Positions 1-10,547 are shown, counted from the first letter of the stretch. The stretch: 64,000 nucleotides of DNA from CAWBVG01 sp963792175 (GCA_963792175.1 CAWBVG010000030.1:1-64000); one strand, 5' to 3'. Numbers and translations are program-made. Notes: generated by a model not told the origin, from the sequence alone.

Positions 1-1015
1 GGCGATCTCGGCATCCGCCTCACCGCCGTCCTCGGCATCGTCGTGCTGTCCGCGATCAACTACGTCGGTGTCCGGCCGGGCAGCGCGGTGCAGACCGCCC
101 TGACGATGGCGAAGCTCGGGGCCATCGTGCTGCTGCTCGCGCTGCTCTTCGGCGCGGGAGTCCTGCATGCGCCGGCCGCCGCCGGCGAACTGCAGATCGG
201 CGGCTTCTTTCGGGGTCTCGTCGCCGGCCTGTTCGCATTCGGCGGCTGGCACATGGTGACGTACGCGGCGGAAGAGACGCGCAATCCCGAGCGCACGATT
301 CCGCGCGCGTTGATGGTGGGCACTGCCGTTGTTGTCGTCACCTATCTCGGCCTCAATGCGGCCTATCTCCTCGGTACTGCCCTTCAGCCGTGTTCTGACG
401 TCCACGCACATCGCATACGACGCGACGCTGACCGCGGCGGGGCCGGCCGCGGCCTCGGCGATCTCGATCCTGGTCATCGTGTCGTCGCTTGGCGCCAACA
501 GCGGAATCATCCTGGCGGGGCCTCGCGTTTACTACGCGATGGCGGAGGACGGGCTGCTGTTTCGCTGGATGGGAGCCGTGCATCCGACGTATCGCACGCC
601 GTACATCGCGATTGTCGCCCAGGCGATCTGGTCGTCGGTGCTGGTGCTGACCGGGACCTACGGAACGCTGGTCTCGCGAGTGGTGTACACGGAGTGGATC
701 TTTTTCGGGGCGCTGGCGCTTGGAACGCTCGCGCTGCGGCGCGGCGCCGGCTACGCGCCGGCATTTCGCGCCGCGGGTTTTCCAGCCGCGCCGGTGCTGT
801 TCGCGATCGTGTGTCTCGTCATGGCGATCACTCAGATCGTGTCGGATCCCTTCAACGGCCTGTGGGGACTCGGCCTCGTGCTCCTGGGCCTGCCGGTTTA
901 CTTCGTCTGGAGACGTCTTCATGCGCGTGATCGACTTTCACAATCACTATTACCCGCCGAAGTACATGCAGGCGCTGCAGTCGGGACAGAGCAGCGTCAA
1001 GGTCACGATCGATAA
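1..1015 (+). CDS. APC-family amino acid permease, 5'-truncated, one frameshift
   Basis: This is the 3' part of an integral membrane amino acid transporter of the APC superfamily; the start lies before base 1. Seen: hydrophobic segments alternate with conserved APC stretches (YVGVRPGS near the left edge, TYAAEETRNPERTIPRAL, and AGPRVYYAMAEDGLL after the shift). Reading moves from frame 1 to frame 2 at about 370-376. Removing one G from CTCGGTAC restores YLLVLPFSRVLTSTHIAYDA, so a one-base insertion, probably a sequencing error, is the simplest reading. The frame-2 stop at 1015 makes the last 95 bases overlap the next gene, which is unusual; the natural end is probably near WRRLHAR, with a second small indel hiding the stop. 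The substrate cannot be told. Confidence 0.75.
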
Positions 1016-1907
1016 GGACGGCAACCCGAACCTGCACTATCCCGGCGACTACAACGTCGCCGTCCGCGGCCATCGCGATCTGGCGTACCGGCAGGAAGTG
1101 CTCGACACACACGGCGTCACGCGCCAGGTCGTCACGCTCACGACGCCGGGCACGCATGTCGAGTCGCCGGCGACAGCGGTGAAGCTGGCGGCGCTCGTGA
1201 ACGACGAGTTCAAGGAGGCGATGGATACGCGCGGTCACCATTTCACCGCGCTGGCCACCCTGCCGCTGAACGATCCGGCGGCGTCGGCGAAGGAATTCGA
1301 GCGCGCCACGCGTCAGCTCGGCATGCCCGGCGCCATGCTGTTCAGCAACATCAACGGCGTCGCGCTGAGCGACGCGCGGTTCTGGCCGATTTACGAGCGG
1401 GCGAACGAGCTCGGGGCGGTGTTGTACATCCACCCCGCGCATCCCGTGAACGTCGACATGATGCGGGAATACTGGCTGATGCCGCTGTGCGGCTTCCTCT
1501 TCGACACGACACTCGCCGCCGCCTCGCTCGTGTTCAGCGGCGTCGTCGAGCGATTTCCGAAGATTCGATGGGCGCTCTGCCATCTCGGCGGAACGATTCC
1601 GTATCTGGCCGAGCGTCTCGACCGCGGCTTTCACGCGTTCAAGGACTGCCGGGCGCACATCGATCGGCCGCCGACGACGTACCTGCGGGAGTTCTACTAC
1701 GACACGGTCAACTTCGATCAAGGCGCGCTGAAGCTGGCGATCGACTTCGCCGGCGCGGATCACATTCTCGCCGGCAGCGATTACCCGCACCAGATCGGCA
1801 GCATCCCGTCGATGCTCGACGCGATCGCCAAACTGCCGGTCACCGAGGAGCAGCGTGAGGGCATCCGGTACGGCAATGCGGCTCGGTTGTTGGGGCATAC
1901 GCGCTAG
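921..1907 (+). CDS. Amidohydrolase family 2 (ACMSD-like metal-dependent hydrolase/decarboxylase)
   Basis: A 328-residue TIM-barrel metalloenzyme of the amidohydrolase_2 family, related to aminocarboxymuconate-semialdehyde decarboxylase. Seen: the metal ligands expected for the family are all present in order: His7 and His9 (DFHNHYYP), His171 (IHPAHP), His221 (HLGG) and Asp287 (GSDYPHQ). The ATG at 921 was chosen because the DFHNH motif of this family lies at the extreme N terminus; upstream in-frame sequence is permease reading in another frame. It follows the permease directly and may be co-transcribed with it, which would fit uptake followed by breakdown of an amino-acid-derived or aromatic substrate. 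That is inference; the substrate is unknown. Confidence 0.85.
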   Translation: MRVIDFHNHYYPPKYMQALQSGQSSVKVTIDKDGNPNLHYPGDYNVAVRGHRDLAYRQEVLDTHGVTRQVVTLTTPGTHVESPATAVKLAALVNDEFKEAMDTRGHHFTALATLPLNDPAASAKEFERATRQLGMPGAMLFSNINGVALSDARFWPIYERANELGAVLYIHPAHPVNVDMMREYWLMPLCGFLFDTTLAAASLVFSGVVERFPKIRWALCHLGGTIPYLAERLDRGFHAFKDCRAHIDRPPTTYLREFYYDTVNFDQGALKLAIDFAGADHILAGSDYPHQIGSIPSMLDAIAKLPVTEEQREGIRYGNAARLLGHTR

Positions 1908-1963
1908 GCGGGATGGGCAGGATGGGCGGGAAGGGCTGGATGGGCGGGAAGGGCAGGAACACC
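1908..1963. repeat. G-rich stutter spacer (GGGCRGGATGGGC words)
   Basis: The 56 bases between the amidohydrolase stop and the cupin start consist almost wholly of near-repeats of GGGCGGGATGGGC, GGGCAGG and GGGCGGGAAGGGC on the plus strand. No complementary C-rich arm follows. It belongs to the same class of word-repeat spacers seen across the window; related G/C-rich forms lie at 34033-34069, 34325-34381 and 52108-52148. Confidence 0.7.
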
Positions 1964-2364
1964 ATGAGACGACAGGCGGTTGCGATCGGCATTGGCTGCG
2001 CGTTAGCGGCGAGTAGTAGTGTCCGGCTTTCGAGCGCCGAAGCCTTGGCGAGGCGGTCAGCCGGACCTTCGCGCAGGCGCAGATGACCCGCGTGCCGCAA
2101 TTCGAGAACGATCGCGCCGTGTCGTGGAAGAGCGTCATTCCTCCGCACACCGAATCGACGCTGCACCGCCACGATCGCTATCGCACCATCGTCGCGATCG
2201 TCGGCGGCGATCTGACCCTCGTCGGCGCGGACGGCAAGAAGACCGTCGTGCACTATGAAACCGGGAAAGCCTATTGGCAGGCGCCGATGCCGGCGGGCGA
2301 GATGCACAAGGACGCGAACGAGACAGGCAAGACCATCGAGCTCGTCGTCATCGAAATGAAGTAG
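1964..2364 (+). pseudogene. Secreted small cupin protein, signal peptide interrupted by a hairpin element
   Basis: The downstream frame (ATG at 2083) encodes about 93 residues of a small cupin: IPPHTESTLHRHDRYR supplies the metal-binding His cluster, and GEMHKDANETG follows in the second half. An ATG at 1964 opens a signal-peptide-like run (MRRQAVAIGIGCALAAS) in another frame that soon stops. If bases 2016-2065 are removed, the two join as ALAASTFAQAQMTRVPQ, a normal signal peptide with an AxA-type end. The removed segment is a hairpin element listed separately. The gene is therefore either disrupted or reduced to a cytosolic protein from 2083. Ligand and role are unknown. Confidence 0.65.
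2016..2066. repeat. Inserted hairpin element with 8-bp inverted ends
   Basis: GTCCGGCT at 2021-2028 pairs exactly with AGCCGGAC at 2059-2066. The element lies inside a signal-peptide coding sequence and is preceded by AGTAGTAGT. Deleting 50 bases restores the reading frame. The same GTCCGG..CCGGAC ends recur at 17436-17454. Confidence 0.7.
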
Positions 2365-2373
2365 CGCGGCGCA

Positions 2374-4161
2374 TTACTTCGGATTGTCGACCGTGAGCTG
2401 ACGGATCCACAGCCCGCGAGCGGTTTCTTCAGTTTCGCTCAACGGGATGCGGAACATCTGCGCAAGCCGCAGCGCGTTCGCTTTCGGCGCAGGCGCGGTC
2501 AAGCCCCCCACGCTGCGCAGGCGGCTGAGCGACTCGGTCCCCAGGCGCCGCGGACGCACCGGTCTACCGGGTTCCGGCCGCGGCAGGTTGGCAAACATCT
2601 CCTCGAAGACCGGCTGCCGCTCGGGGCTGGCGAAGATCGAGGAAGTGCTCGCGCCCGCCCGCGCTGCTGACCTTGCCAGTTGACCTCCGCGTCACGCGTG
2701 CCCGGAATCCGGTTGCTGACGCCGGCTGGAAGAGGGTTCGTGATGGTCTGACCAGGCAGTGGGAACAGGAGGTACGATTCGCCCTGATCGTCTTCGTTGA
2801 CGATGTAGACGTACGCAGGGATCGAGACGCGGAGCTTCACGAACAGTCCGTCGCCAGGCGCGACACGTTCGCCAGGGCGCAGCCGCTGTTCGCTCGTGCC
2901 TTGAGCTCGATAGAGCGCCGTGTCAATCTGGTAGGCAGATTCGGCGGCGGTCGCCGGTGAGCCGGCCGCGACGGCGGACGCGGCGCCGGGCGTCGACGTT
3001 GTCGCCGCCGTCGGCGCCGACGCTGGGGCGGTCGGTCGTTTTCCCAGCCAATAGGTCGCACCCGCCAGGCCCGCGGCACCGATGAGGGCTGCGGCCACCA
3101 GCAGAATCGGCTTGGGCCGCGGCGCGGGTTGCGGCGCTGGCCGCGCGTCACTGAGATGCGCCAGCGCTGCCTCGAAGGCGCCAACGGTCGCATACCGCTC
3201 CTGCGGGTTGACGGAAAGCGCTCGCTCGACCGCATAGACGAAGTCGTCCGGAAGATCGGGACGTGCGTCGCGCAGAAATTTGCGTTCGCCGTTCCGGTGC
3301 GCGCGTTCGAGCTCGGCTCGCGTTTTTCCTTCGACCGGATACGCGTCCGTCACGAGATGGTAGAGCAGGACGCCGAGGCTGTAGATCTCCGAGCGCTTGG
3401 TGCGCGGCTGCCCTTCGAACACTTCGGGCGCCACGTACAGCGGAGTGCCGGCGAAGTCGTCTCCGCCCGATCCGCTCACCTCCGCTTCGGTCACAAGATC
3501 TTTGCCGGTGCCGAAATCCATCAGCACCGTGCGTCCGCCGGCCGCGCGCATGACGTTGTGGGCCTTGACGTCGCCGTGCACCAGTCCTGCCGCGTGGACC
3601 GCGGCGAGCGCCCGGCACAGATCCACGCCGATGCCGGCGGCTTCGCGCGCGCCGTATGGTCCATTCGACTTCAGCAGGCTGCCGAGCGTGCGGCCGTTGA
3701 CGAACTCCATCCAGATGCCGATGCGTCCGTCGATCTGATCGGTGCCGTACACCGTGACGACGTTGGGGTGCCGCACACGGGCGAGATTGCGCGCTTCGGT
3801 GGGGAGTTCAAAGGCGGAGTTGAGGAGCTTCAGCGCGACTTCCGAGTCGAGCTTCGTATCCCTGGCGCGATACACGACGCCGAACGTGCCTTTGCCGATC
3901 TTTTCGAGCAGGCGAAAGTGCCCCCACACCTCGTGTTCAAGTCGCCTGGGTCTCGTTGCCGCGGCGCACGTCGGTCGGCGTTTCGGATTCGATCTCCTTC
4001 CGATGAAACTGCGCGATGCGGTCCAGGACCGCCATTTCCCGCAGAACAGCCGTGGCCTGACTGGGCGCCTGCGGCGTCGTGAGGTGGGCCCAGTCCACGG
4101 CGACGCCATCCGAGATGGCCGTCGCGACCTGGAGGAGGTCGTGTTCGTCAGGCTTGTCCAC
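2374..4161 (-). CDS. Membrane Ser/Thr protein kinase with C-terminal DUF4384-like domain (frameshifted)
   Basis: An eukaryotic-like Ser/Thr kinase of about 595 residues. Seen in order: an N-terminal segment common to kinases linked to ECF sigma factors (AVDWAHLTTPQA); glycine loop GKGTFGVVYRARD; lysine in VALKLL; catalytic loop HGDVKAHNV (HGD instead of HRD); DFGTGK; APE in YVAPEVFEG; one membrane helix (ILLVAAALIGAAGLAGATYW); then a DUF4384-like domain (AYVYIVNEDDQGESYLLFP). Frame changes occur near 3947 and twice near 2650-2680. Removing single bases there gives a continuous protein ending RQLTVDNPK, so sequencing indels are likelier than decay. It overlaps the sigma factor gene by 14 bases (operon). 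The family often accompanies caspase-like proteins, which fits the neighbours. Confidence 0.8.
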
Positions 4162-4798
4162 GGGCCATCTCCTCTGCGAGCCGCACCAGCGCGCGGCTGA
4201 CGGCCATCTGCGCGGCGGCGATGCTCGGCTTGCCGAGCGCCGTGGCGATGTCCGCGTACGGGTAGTTCAGTTCGATGCGCAGCATGATTGCTTCGCGGTC
4301 GGTGGGCCTGAGACGCTGGAGGGCGGACTCGTAGCGTTCGAGCGTCTCGCTCCCGATGGCTTCCTCGAGCGGCGACGGATCGGAGCCGGCCTTCGCGGGA
4401 TCCAGCGGCTGCGGCGGCGCATGCCGGTTCGCGCGCCGGATTTCGTCCCGGACCCGGTTGATCAGCGCCTGCCGCAAATAGCCGTGAAAGGCGCCCTCGT
4501 GCCGCGGCTCGAAGTCGCCGATGCGTTTGAGCACCTGGATGAAGGTGTCCTGCACGAGGTCGTGGGTGTCGAGCGCGCCGCGGGCCCAGGCGGGCAGCCG
4601 GCCGTGGGCCCAGCGCTGAAGGCGCGGGAGGTAGCGGGCGCACAGCTCGTTCTGCGCGGCGGGGTCGCCGTCGCGAGCGCGCACGAACCAGGGTCGTACG
4701 ACGACTCGGCGTCCAAGCCGCTCGTAACCGCTTGGGTTGGCTGCAGATTCGGCCATTTCCGGGAGCTGACGGACGGTCAGTTCAAGCGTGCCTATCAT
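4148..4798 (-). CDS. ECF-type RNA polymerase sigma factor
   Basis: A sigma-70-family regulator of about 216 residues. Seen: region 2 (ARYLPRLQRWAHGRLP..DTHDLVQDTFIQVLK) and region 4 (LQRLRPTDREAIMLRIELNYPYADIATALGKPS). Three ATG starts are possible: 4828, 4798 and 4756. 4798 is preceded by GAGGAG and was chosen, although spacing is short. The stop overlaps the kinase start by 14 bases, so the two are translated together. Sigma factors of this type coupled to a Ser/Thr kinase are thought to be activated by the partner kinase; no anti-sigma gene is seen here. The 139 bases upstream (4829-4967) separate it from the CHAT gene and probably hold its promoter; I see no clear promoter elements there. 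Confidence 0.88.
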   Translation of the reverse strand: MIGTLELTVRQLPEMAESAANPSGYERLGRRVVVRPWFVRARDGDPAAQNELCARYLPRLQRWAHGRLPAWARGALDTHDLVQDTFIQVLKRIGDFEPRHEGAFHGYLRQALINRVRDEIRRANRHAPPQPLDPAKAGSDPSPLEEAIGSETLERYESALQRLRPTDREAIMLRIELNYPYADIATALGKPSIAAAQMAVSRALVRLAEEMARGQA

Positions 4799-4967
4799 AC
4801 GCTCCTCGACCGTCGCAGGCGGGTGCATTCAGAGGTAATAACGATTGGGGACAGCAAACCTCACAGGACGGCGCGATTGGTTTGTATTCGCGGCTCGTTC
4901 GTACACATCGGTAACGGGCGTCCGTCATGCTGGCGGCTCAACCTGAACGAGCTGGGCGTGTCGCGGA

Positions 4968-7900
4968 TCAGTGCCAGTCGCCGGCCGCGACGAAACTAGC
5001 CCAATAGAACGGGTTGGTGGTCTGACGCCGTGCACGTCGATGACCGATAACCGTAAGGCTCGCCTGCCGGACGGCATCGGCAGTGTCTAGGTGATCATGA
5101 AGGCGGGCTCGGTAGAGCGCCTCCATCCAGTCACGAGCTGCGCGATCATCCACGGCCCAGAGACTCATGATCACCGTCCGCACGCCGGCGACTTGGAAGG
5201 CACGTCGGAGTCCGAGGACGCCTTCTCCGGCGGCGACCGTCCCCCGACCGGTGTCGCAGGCGGACAAGACGGCCCACTCGACACCCTTCGAGGTTCAGCG
5301 TGGCGACTTCCTCCGCGGTTAGAAATGCCGTCGTCCTCGTCGAGCCTCGCCGCCGAGCGCCGATTGAGGCCTGCTCAACGCAAGTCCCGAAAGCATCAGC
5401 GGATCTCGACGCCCACATCGTGAGCCGCCTGGAGCCACCGACGCCTGGGGCGCGATTTGGAACCTTTCAGTATTGGCGATAATCCGCCCACGGCTCGCGT
5501 CCCTTATACTACTGCACCGCATTCATCTGCGAGGAAAAAGCCGTGCGTGGCTAGATGCAGGATCCTTCGTCCCTGGATCTGGAGCTTTTGCTTGAACGCC
5601 CCCTCATGGTCGCCAGCCCTCCCGTTAACACTCGGGCGTGGTCCGCTTCAGCCGACGTCTTGACTCCCATCTGATCCCACAGTCCGGCGATTGATTTCTC
5701 GGCCTCGACTTTCGAGGCGGGCAGCGCGGGGAAGCGAATCGACCGGAAGCTTGCGCAGCCTGACTCGGTTCCGCGACGTTGTCGTTCGTGCTCGGCAGTG
5801 GCCGCGATCGCGCCGGACGCTGCTGGCGCGCGCGCGGTGTATTGCGCATGCGAGGCCGACAGTGCGGCGAACGAAGAGCCATCTGCGAAAGCCGGGCCGC
5901 CAATAGCGAGCAGTCCGGTCGACCCTCGGAGCGGTTCCTCAGTTCGAATGACGTCACGTTCGGCTGACAGGTAATGGATCACAGGAAGCTGTTCGACAAA
6001 TCTGCTGTCTGTGGGCAAGGCCCCGATTGGCACGAGGTTCAGCGCGCCGTCCGGAACGACGAACACGCGTGTCATTTCCGCGATGTGGGTCGCAAGCGGA
6101 TCCCAGACCCGCTTCCGCAGCTGCCTGCTCAGCGCCCGTAGAGATGGGCCGGCTTCAGGGCCGGTTGTGCGGCGGTCTCGCCGAGCATCTGGCGACGCCA
6201 GCGCGCGACGAGCTCGTCGATACTGCTCGCAGCACCGAGCGGAACGAGCGATGGTTCTTGATCGCCCGATCGCATGACGAACGCGATGTAGGAGGGCACG
6301 ATCCCGGCGGTCATCAGTGAGCGCTGTCCCGAGGCTCGGGGAGTCTCGGGTGTGCTATCGACCTTGGTGGTCCTGTCGTAGCGCACGAATGAGACAAGCG
6401 CGGTGCCGGCCGGCAAACTGCGGCGGACTTCTCCGAAACCCACATCGGCGCGCGCGAGCTGGGAGCGAAACGAGACGTTCCGTTCGGCCAGTGCCTGTTC
6501 TGCTTCTTCTCGTTCTTGTCGCGCCGAGTTCAGCGTTGTCGTGATGTCGGGTGACGATTCTTCCGACATGCTGCGCAGCATCAGGTTTCGGAAACCGCTG
6601 TCGCGCGATGTTCAACCTCTCCTGCATCGTCGCGATCTCTGGACGGGGATCGCTGAGAACGTGCTGGTGCGCCGAGCTCGCCACCACATCTCCGCGATCA
6701 ACACACCATTCAAGCATGATGTCAGGGCAGACGTCGGTACCGCCGCGAGGGAGAGTTCCAAGCCGAGCCCCTGCACCGTTCTGGAGGCATAGGCAAGGGC
6801 CCGCCGTTCGGGAAGGACCTGACGGTAAACTTCACGTGGTCAAGCCCGCTTTGTTGGGCCTGCCTCGCCGAAAACAACGCGTCTTCTTTTGTAACTCTCC
6901 GAGCGCGAAGTCGGCGGCTGCGACCCGTAGACGTGACTCCGCGGTGAGGGGGTGATCCGAGCCATATAGGTGTTCACGAACGTCGAGTGCTTCCATGAAG
7001 TCCGCACGGGCCATGAAGTTGACTCGCGACGCCGCGCCCGAATGTCGCCCCGCTGCGTGATGGTTCTGGCCAGATGATCGGGCTCGCTCGAGGTGCCACT
7101 CGTCCTGTAAATGGCGGTCGCCTCGGTCAGATGACGCAGTGCCAATGGCAAGTCGCCCGACGCGGCAGCGACGCGTGCGATATTGGTCAGCGTCCAGGCG
7201 ACGTCCGGATGATCGGATCGGATTTTTCGGCGAATCGCAAGGGCGCGCTCGAATAGCGTCCGCGCGCCGGTGAAAGCTCCCCTGCGTTCGAACACCTGGG
7301 CGAGGCCGTCGAGTCCCTTCGCGACGTACGGATGCTCCGCCCCGAGGGCCGACCACGCCTTGATGGCGCGCTCGTACAGACGCTCGGCTTCAATGAAGTC
7401 TCCCATTTGCGCTGTGAGCGAGGCGAGGTTGAATACGACGGTGGCGGTATTTGAATTGTTCGGACCGAAGCACTTCTGGCTAAGTTCCAGCGTCCTCGGA
7501 ACCGTTTCCTTGCCTCGACGTATTCGCCGTCGAACATCATTGAGCTCGCCGATGAGTTGATGATGCCGATTAGCTCGGGGTCGCACCCTGTGCGTGTTCG
7601 CTCGGCGATGAGTAACGCTCGCTCGAGCCTTCGCCGCCCCTCTGTACGGTTGCCAAGCGCATTCGCACTGGACGCGAGCCGGCGCTCGAGCGCGGAGATC
7701 ACCGGATGCTCGCTTCCGAAAACGCGCTCCGCAAGGACAAGCGCCTCCTGCCAGCTGCGCGTGCCCGACATGATGTCGCCCTCCAGCGCCAACAGATCGC
7801 CCTTCACTTCGATCATTGTGATCAGATCTGGATGTTCCGGTGCCAGCCGACGGAGAGTGGTGAGGGCTGCGTTGAGCGGCGCTCGAGCCGCGGCGTAGTC

Positions 7901-8567
7901 ACCCTTATAGCGGTGGAGCCATCCGATCAGCTCAAGAGTGTGTGCCAGTTTCAGCGGTTCTTGATTAGTCCGCTTAATTCGAATGGCCTGGGCCTTCTCG
8001 ACATTCTTGGTGCGCCATTGTAGCAGTCCATTCTCATCTGAGTGTTTGCAAGCTGCTCTAAGGCTATCGGCGATCGCTGGATCGTCGGGCGCCACAATGT
8101 TGGCACGTATATCCAGACCGGCCTGATGGGAGATCGAGGGCTGTCGTGTACTCGCCTCGCTGAAAGTGGACCTCGCCGAGGTTGTGAAGAGAGATCGCCA
8201 CTTCCAGGCTATTTGCTGCGTCAATTCGCTTCCTAGCCTCGAGGTTGCGCTGTGCGAGTTCGAGGCGTCGTCGGTTCGCCGGCCTTACCGCAGCCCAGCA
8301 GCGCGTCTACGAGGAGATCGCGAATGTGGGCAAGTTCCCTCGAATCCGAAGACGGATTCCGTTCAATAGTCGCAATCAGCGCGCGCGCCGTTCGTTCCGC
8401 ACCGCCGTAGTCACCCTGGGATAGCGACACTTCCACCTGGGACGTGGACACGGGATGAGCTTGTTGCACTCAGAGTGCGCTCCAGCCAAGAGCCACACCG
8501 CCAATAGCAACAGCCTTGCACGTAAGCCCTTTTGGCCAGCGCGTGCGACCCGGTTACGTTCCGCCAT
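4968..8567 (-). pseudogene. TPR-CHAT (caspase-fold) lipoprotein, multiply frameshifted
   Basis: In its unbroken form this would be a protein of about 1200 residues: a lipoprotein signal (LLLLAVWLLAGAHSEC at the ATG near 8567), a long tetratricopeptide region (for example HPYVAKGLDGLAQVFERRGA and YERAIKAW between about 8200 and 6850), a coiled linker, and a C-terminal CHAT protease domain ending FVAAGDWH. Both CHAT catalytic residues are present: His in HLATHGFF (codon 5543-5545) and Cys in LSACDTG (codon 5256-5258). The coding sense jumps between the three minus frames at least eight times (for example near 8480, 8230, 7520, 7020, 6100, 5560 and 5300), far more densely than in the surrounding genes. 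I call it a pseudogene, with sequencing error as the alternative. Downstream lie the sigma factor and kinase genes, upstream the C11 protease. Confidence 0.75.
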
Positions 8568-8612
8568 AGACTACAAACTCTGGCGTCGGGCAGCCTTGGT
8601 AATCAAGCGCTT

Positions 8613-10220
8613 TCACAACGCCAGTGAGTTCACGAAATCGAGCACTCGCCCAAAATCAAATTCCTTCGGAAAGTCGAACTCCTTCGGGAAATCGAACTCC
8701 TTCGGGAAGTCGAACTCCTTTGGAAGGCCGAGCTCGTCGGGACGACCTAAGATATCGCCCAATGCCGACGCCTTGCTGAGCTCTTCCAGCGCCTTGAAGT
8801 TGAGTGTCTTACCGTTCTTGAAACTCTCCAGGATGCTGGCGTTCCAGCCGCCCATGCGCTCCAGTGCAATTGATGTCCAGTTCGTTGCATCGCCGAATCT
8901 CAGAGACGTATAGCGCTCTGGGTGTCTCGCAATCACCGGGGCGATGAAGGATCCGCCGATGCGGACTGGGCCCAACGCGTCAAGCGGACCCGGGAAGTAG
9001 ACGAGACCGAGCCCACCGAACGCCGAGTTGGGGCGCGCCAGCCTCACCGCGGGCGGTCTCCCGTCACCTCCCTCAAAGATCTTCAACAAGGTCGCCGCAG
9101 CGTCGCGAAGCCCCTGGCTGGAGTCTCCGTCGATTCTGTACGAGATTCCCGCAGAGCAGCTTGAGATCCAAGAGTGCGGCATCGCCGAGTGCCGAGTGGT
9201 CAAAGGCGTTCTGGATAGCCGCGCTTTTAGCCCTAGTTTTGCGGTCCGAGTCTCCGGGTGCGCGGAGCTCTCTGACAAGCGATCGCACCGACTCCTCAGC
9301 TACCTTCACAACTTCAGGTACATTGATCAGCCGAGACAGGCACCTCGTCCTTGCCGCGGCGGTTTCTCGCGACCTCATAATAGTCACCCAGTTCGTTCAA
9401 GATCCGGGCTGCTGCCTGCACGCCGTCATCGCTCTCGGCGAGAGATCGGAAGATTTTCTTATAGGGCCATCCCAACCTTGGGACTTTCCCCTGGGAGGCG
9501 ATCAAGAACTGGACCCCATCCAGTTCAAACGCCGTCTCGAGCGTGCTCATGAAACATTCCTTGAACAGCACGATGTCGACGAGCGTATTGCTTCGAAGCT
9601 GTTGGTTTTGGTGCTGTACAGTAACTGTCTTTCGCTTCCTTGAAACTGCCCTGGTTGCCTCTTATCGCTGCGCCAAAGCGCTTCATGACCCCGCTGAGAT
9701 TACCGACTCCTAATCCAGTCGCCTTCGGCATCTCTGATGCAATCGCCTGCGGCATCTCCGCGGTGCCCTTCGTCTGGAGTTTTCGCTTGGGCGCCTCGAA
9801 GTCTCCAACAAACACCACGGGACCGGAGCTATGGCCCCAGAACAGCAGGAGGTAGTGCTCGGATTTACTTCGTTTGGTCACCCAGGCGAGGAACTCGTCC
9901 AGCGTATCCGCGCTCGCCGCGTTCCTTTCTGTCAGGAATACGCCTCGCGCATTGTTGTCGCCTTGTACAAGCAGGCGCAACGTCCCCTGAATGCCATGCA
10001 GGTCCAGTTGGACCGCGACATTGACGTTTTCGATTTGGCTTCCCGCTGCCTCAACGATTTCGGTTAGCTCGCGGATGGCGACCTGATCGAGGTCGGAAGT
10101 CCCACTCCGACCATCTGCGACCATGTAAATGGCGACGGTCCAGCGTTTATAGCTCTCTTCGTTGTCGACGACCTTTTGGCGTGGATCCTCTGTGATTGAC
10201 GGTTGAGTGGTTTTAGTCAT
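8613..10220 (-). pseudogene. Clostripain-like (peptidase C11) cysteine protease, frameshifted
   Basis: A caspase-fold protease. Seen: start ATG 10220 with GGGAG upstream; an opening RWTVAIYMVADG..SDLDQVAIREL typical of C11 peptidases; catalytic His in LLLFWGHSSGPVVF; catalytic Cys in VDIVLFKECFMSTLETAFEL, which matches the family pattern DxCxMS..EVAYEL (Asp is replaced by Lys-Glu here), followed by FLIASQ. Reading passes through three minus frames, with breaks near 9640, 9400 and 9260. The C terminus is unusual: four copies of a six-residue FPKEFD repeat, then GRVLDFVNSLAL. It sits 45 bases upstream of the TPR-CHAT gene, on the same strand. No signal peptide is seen. Substrate and activator are unknown. 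Confidence 0.7.
8654..8725. repeat. 18-bp tandem repeat, about four copies, coding
   Basis: Near-identical 18-base units (GGGAAATCGAACTCCTTC and variants) stand head to tail. On the minus strand they encode FPKEFD repeated four times at the C terminus of the C11-like protease. The unit is a multiple of three, so copy number can change without changing frame. Confidence 0.9.
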
Positions 10221-10547
10221 GACGCCAATCTCCCACAGGCTGCTTAGTTGACGAGAGCAGGGACCCACCGAAGAACAAACTGCATGCGGTTGCCGAAGCC
10301 GTTCCCCTTCGCCAGGCCGGCCCCTTCAATTGATATCAACGGTTCCGACGCCGAATTCAAACACAGCAGTCACTCGTTCCATGCACTGATCAAACGAAAT
10401 GTAAGGGTTAACTCACTCAGCGTCGCGCTAGGGGGCGTTGGGCGTGGACAACCCTCGGTGATAGAGCCGATTAGCGTCGGACAAAAGGAATGGCTGGGAT
10501 TATGGCTCAACGAGGAACGAAGTCAACCGTCAACAACACGATCGAAG
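10221..10547. other. Non-coding gap upstream of the C11 protease
   Basis: About 330 bases with no convincing gene on either strand. The first 20 bases hold the ribosome-binding site of the minus-strand protease gene (GGGAG). GC is lower than in the surroundings around 10320-10430. It probably contains the promoter of the protease cluster; I could not identify reliable -35/-10 boxes. Confidence 0.5.

Noticed and set aside
8654..8725. Regular 18-bp repeats as a possible CRISPR array.
   Set aside because: Units are contiguous without spacers, in frame, and encode a peptide repeat.
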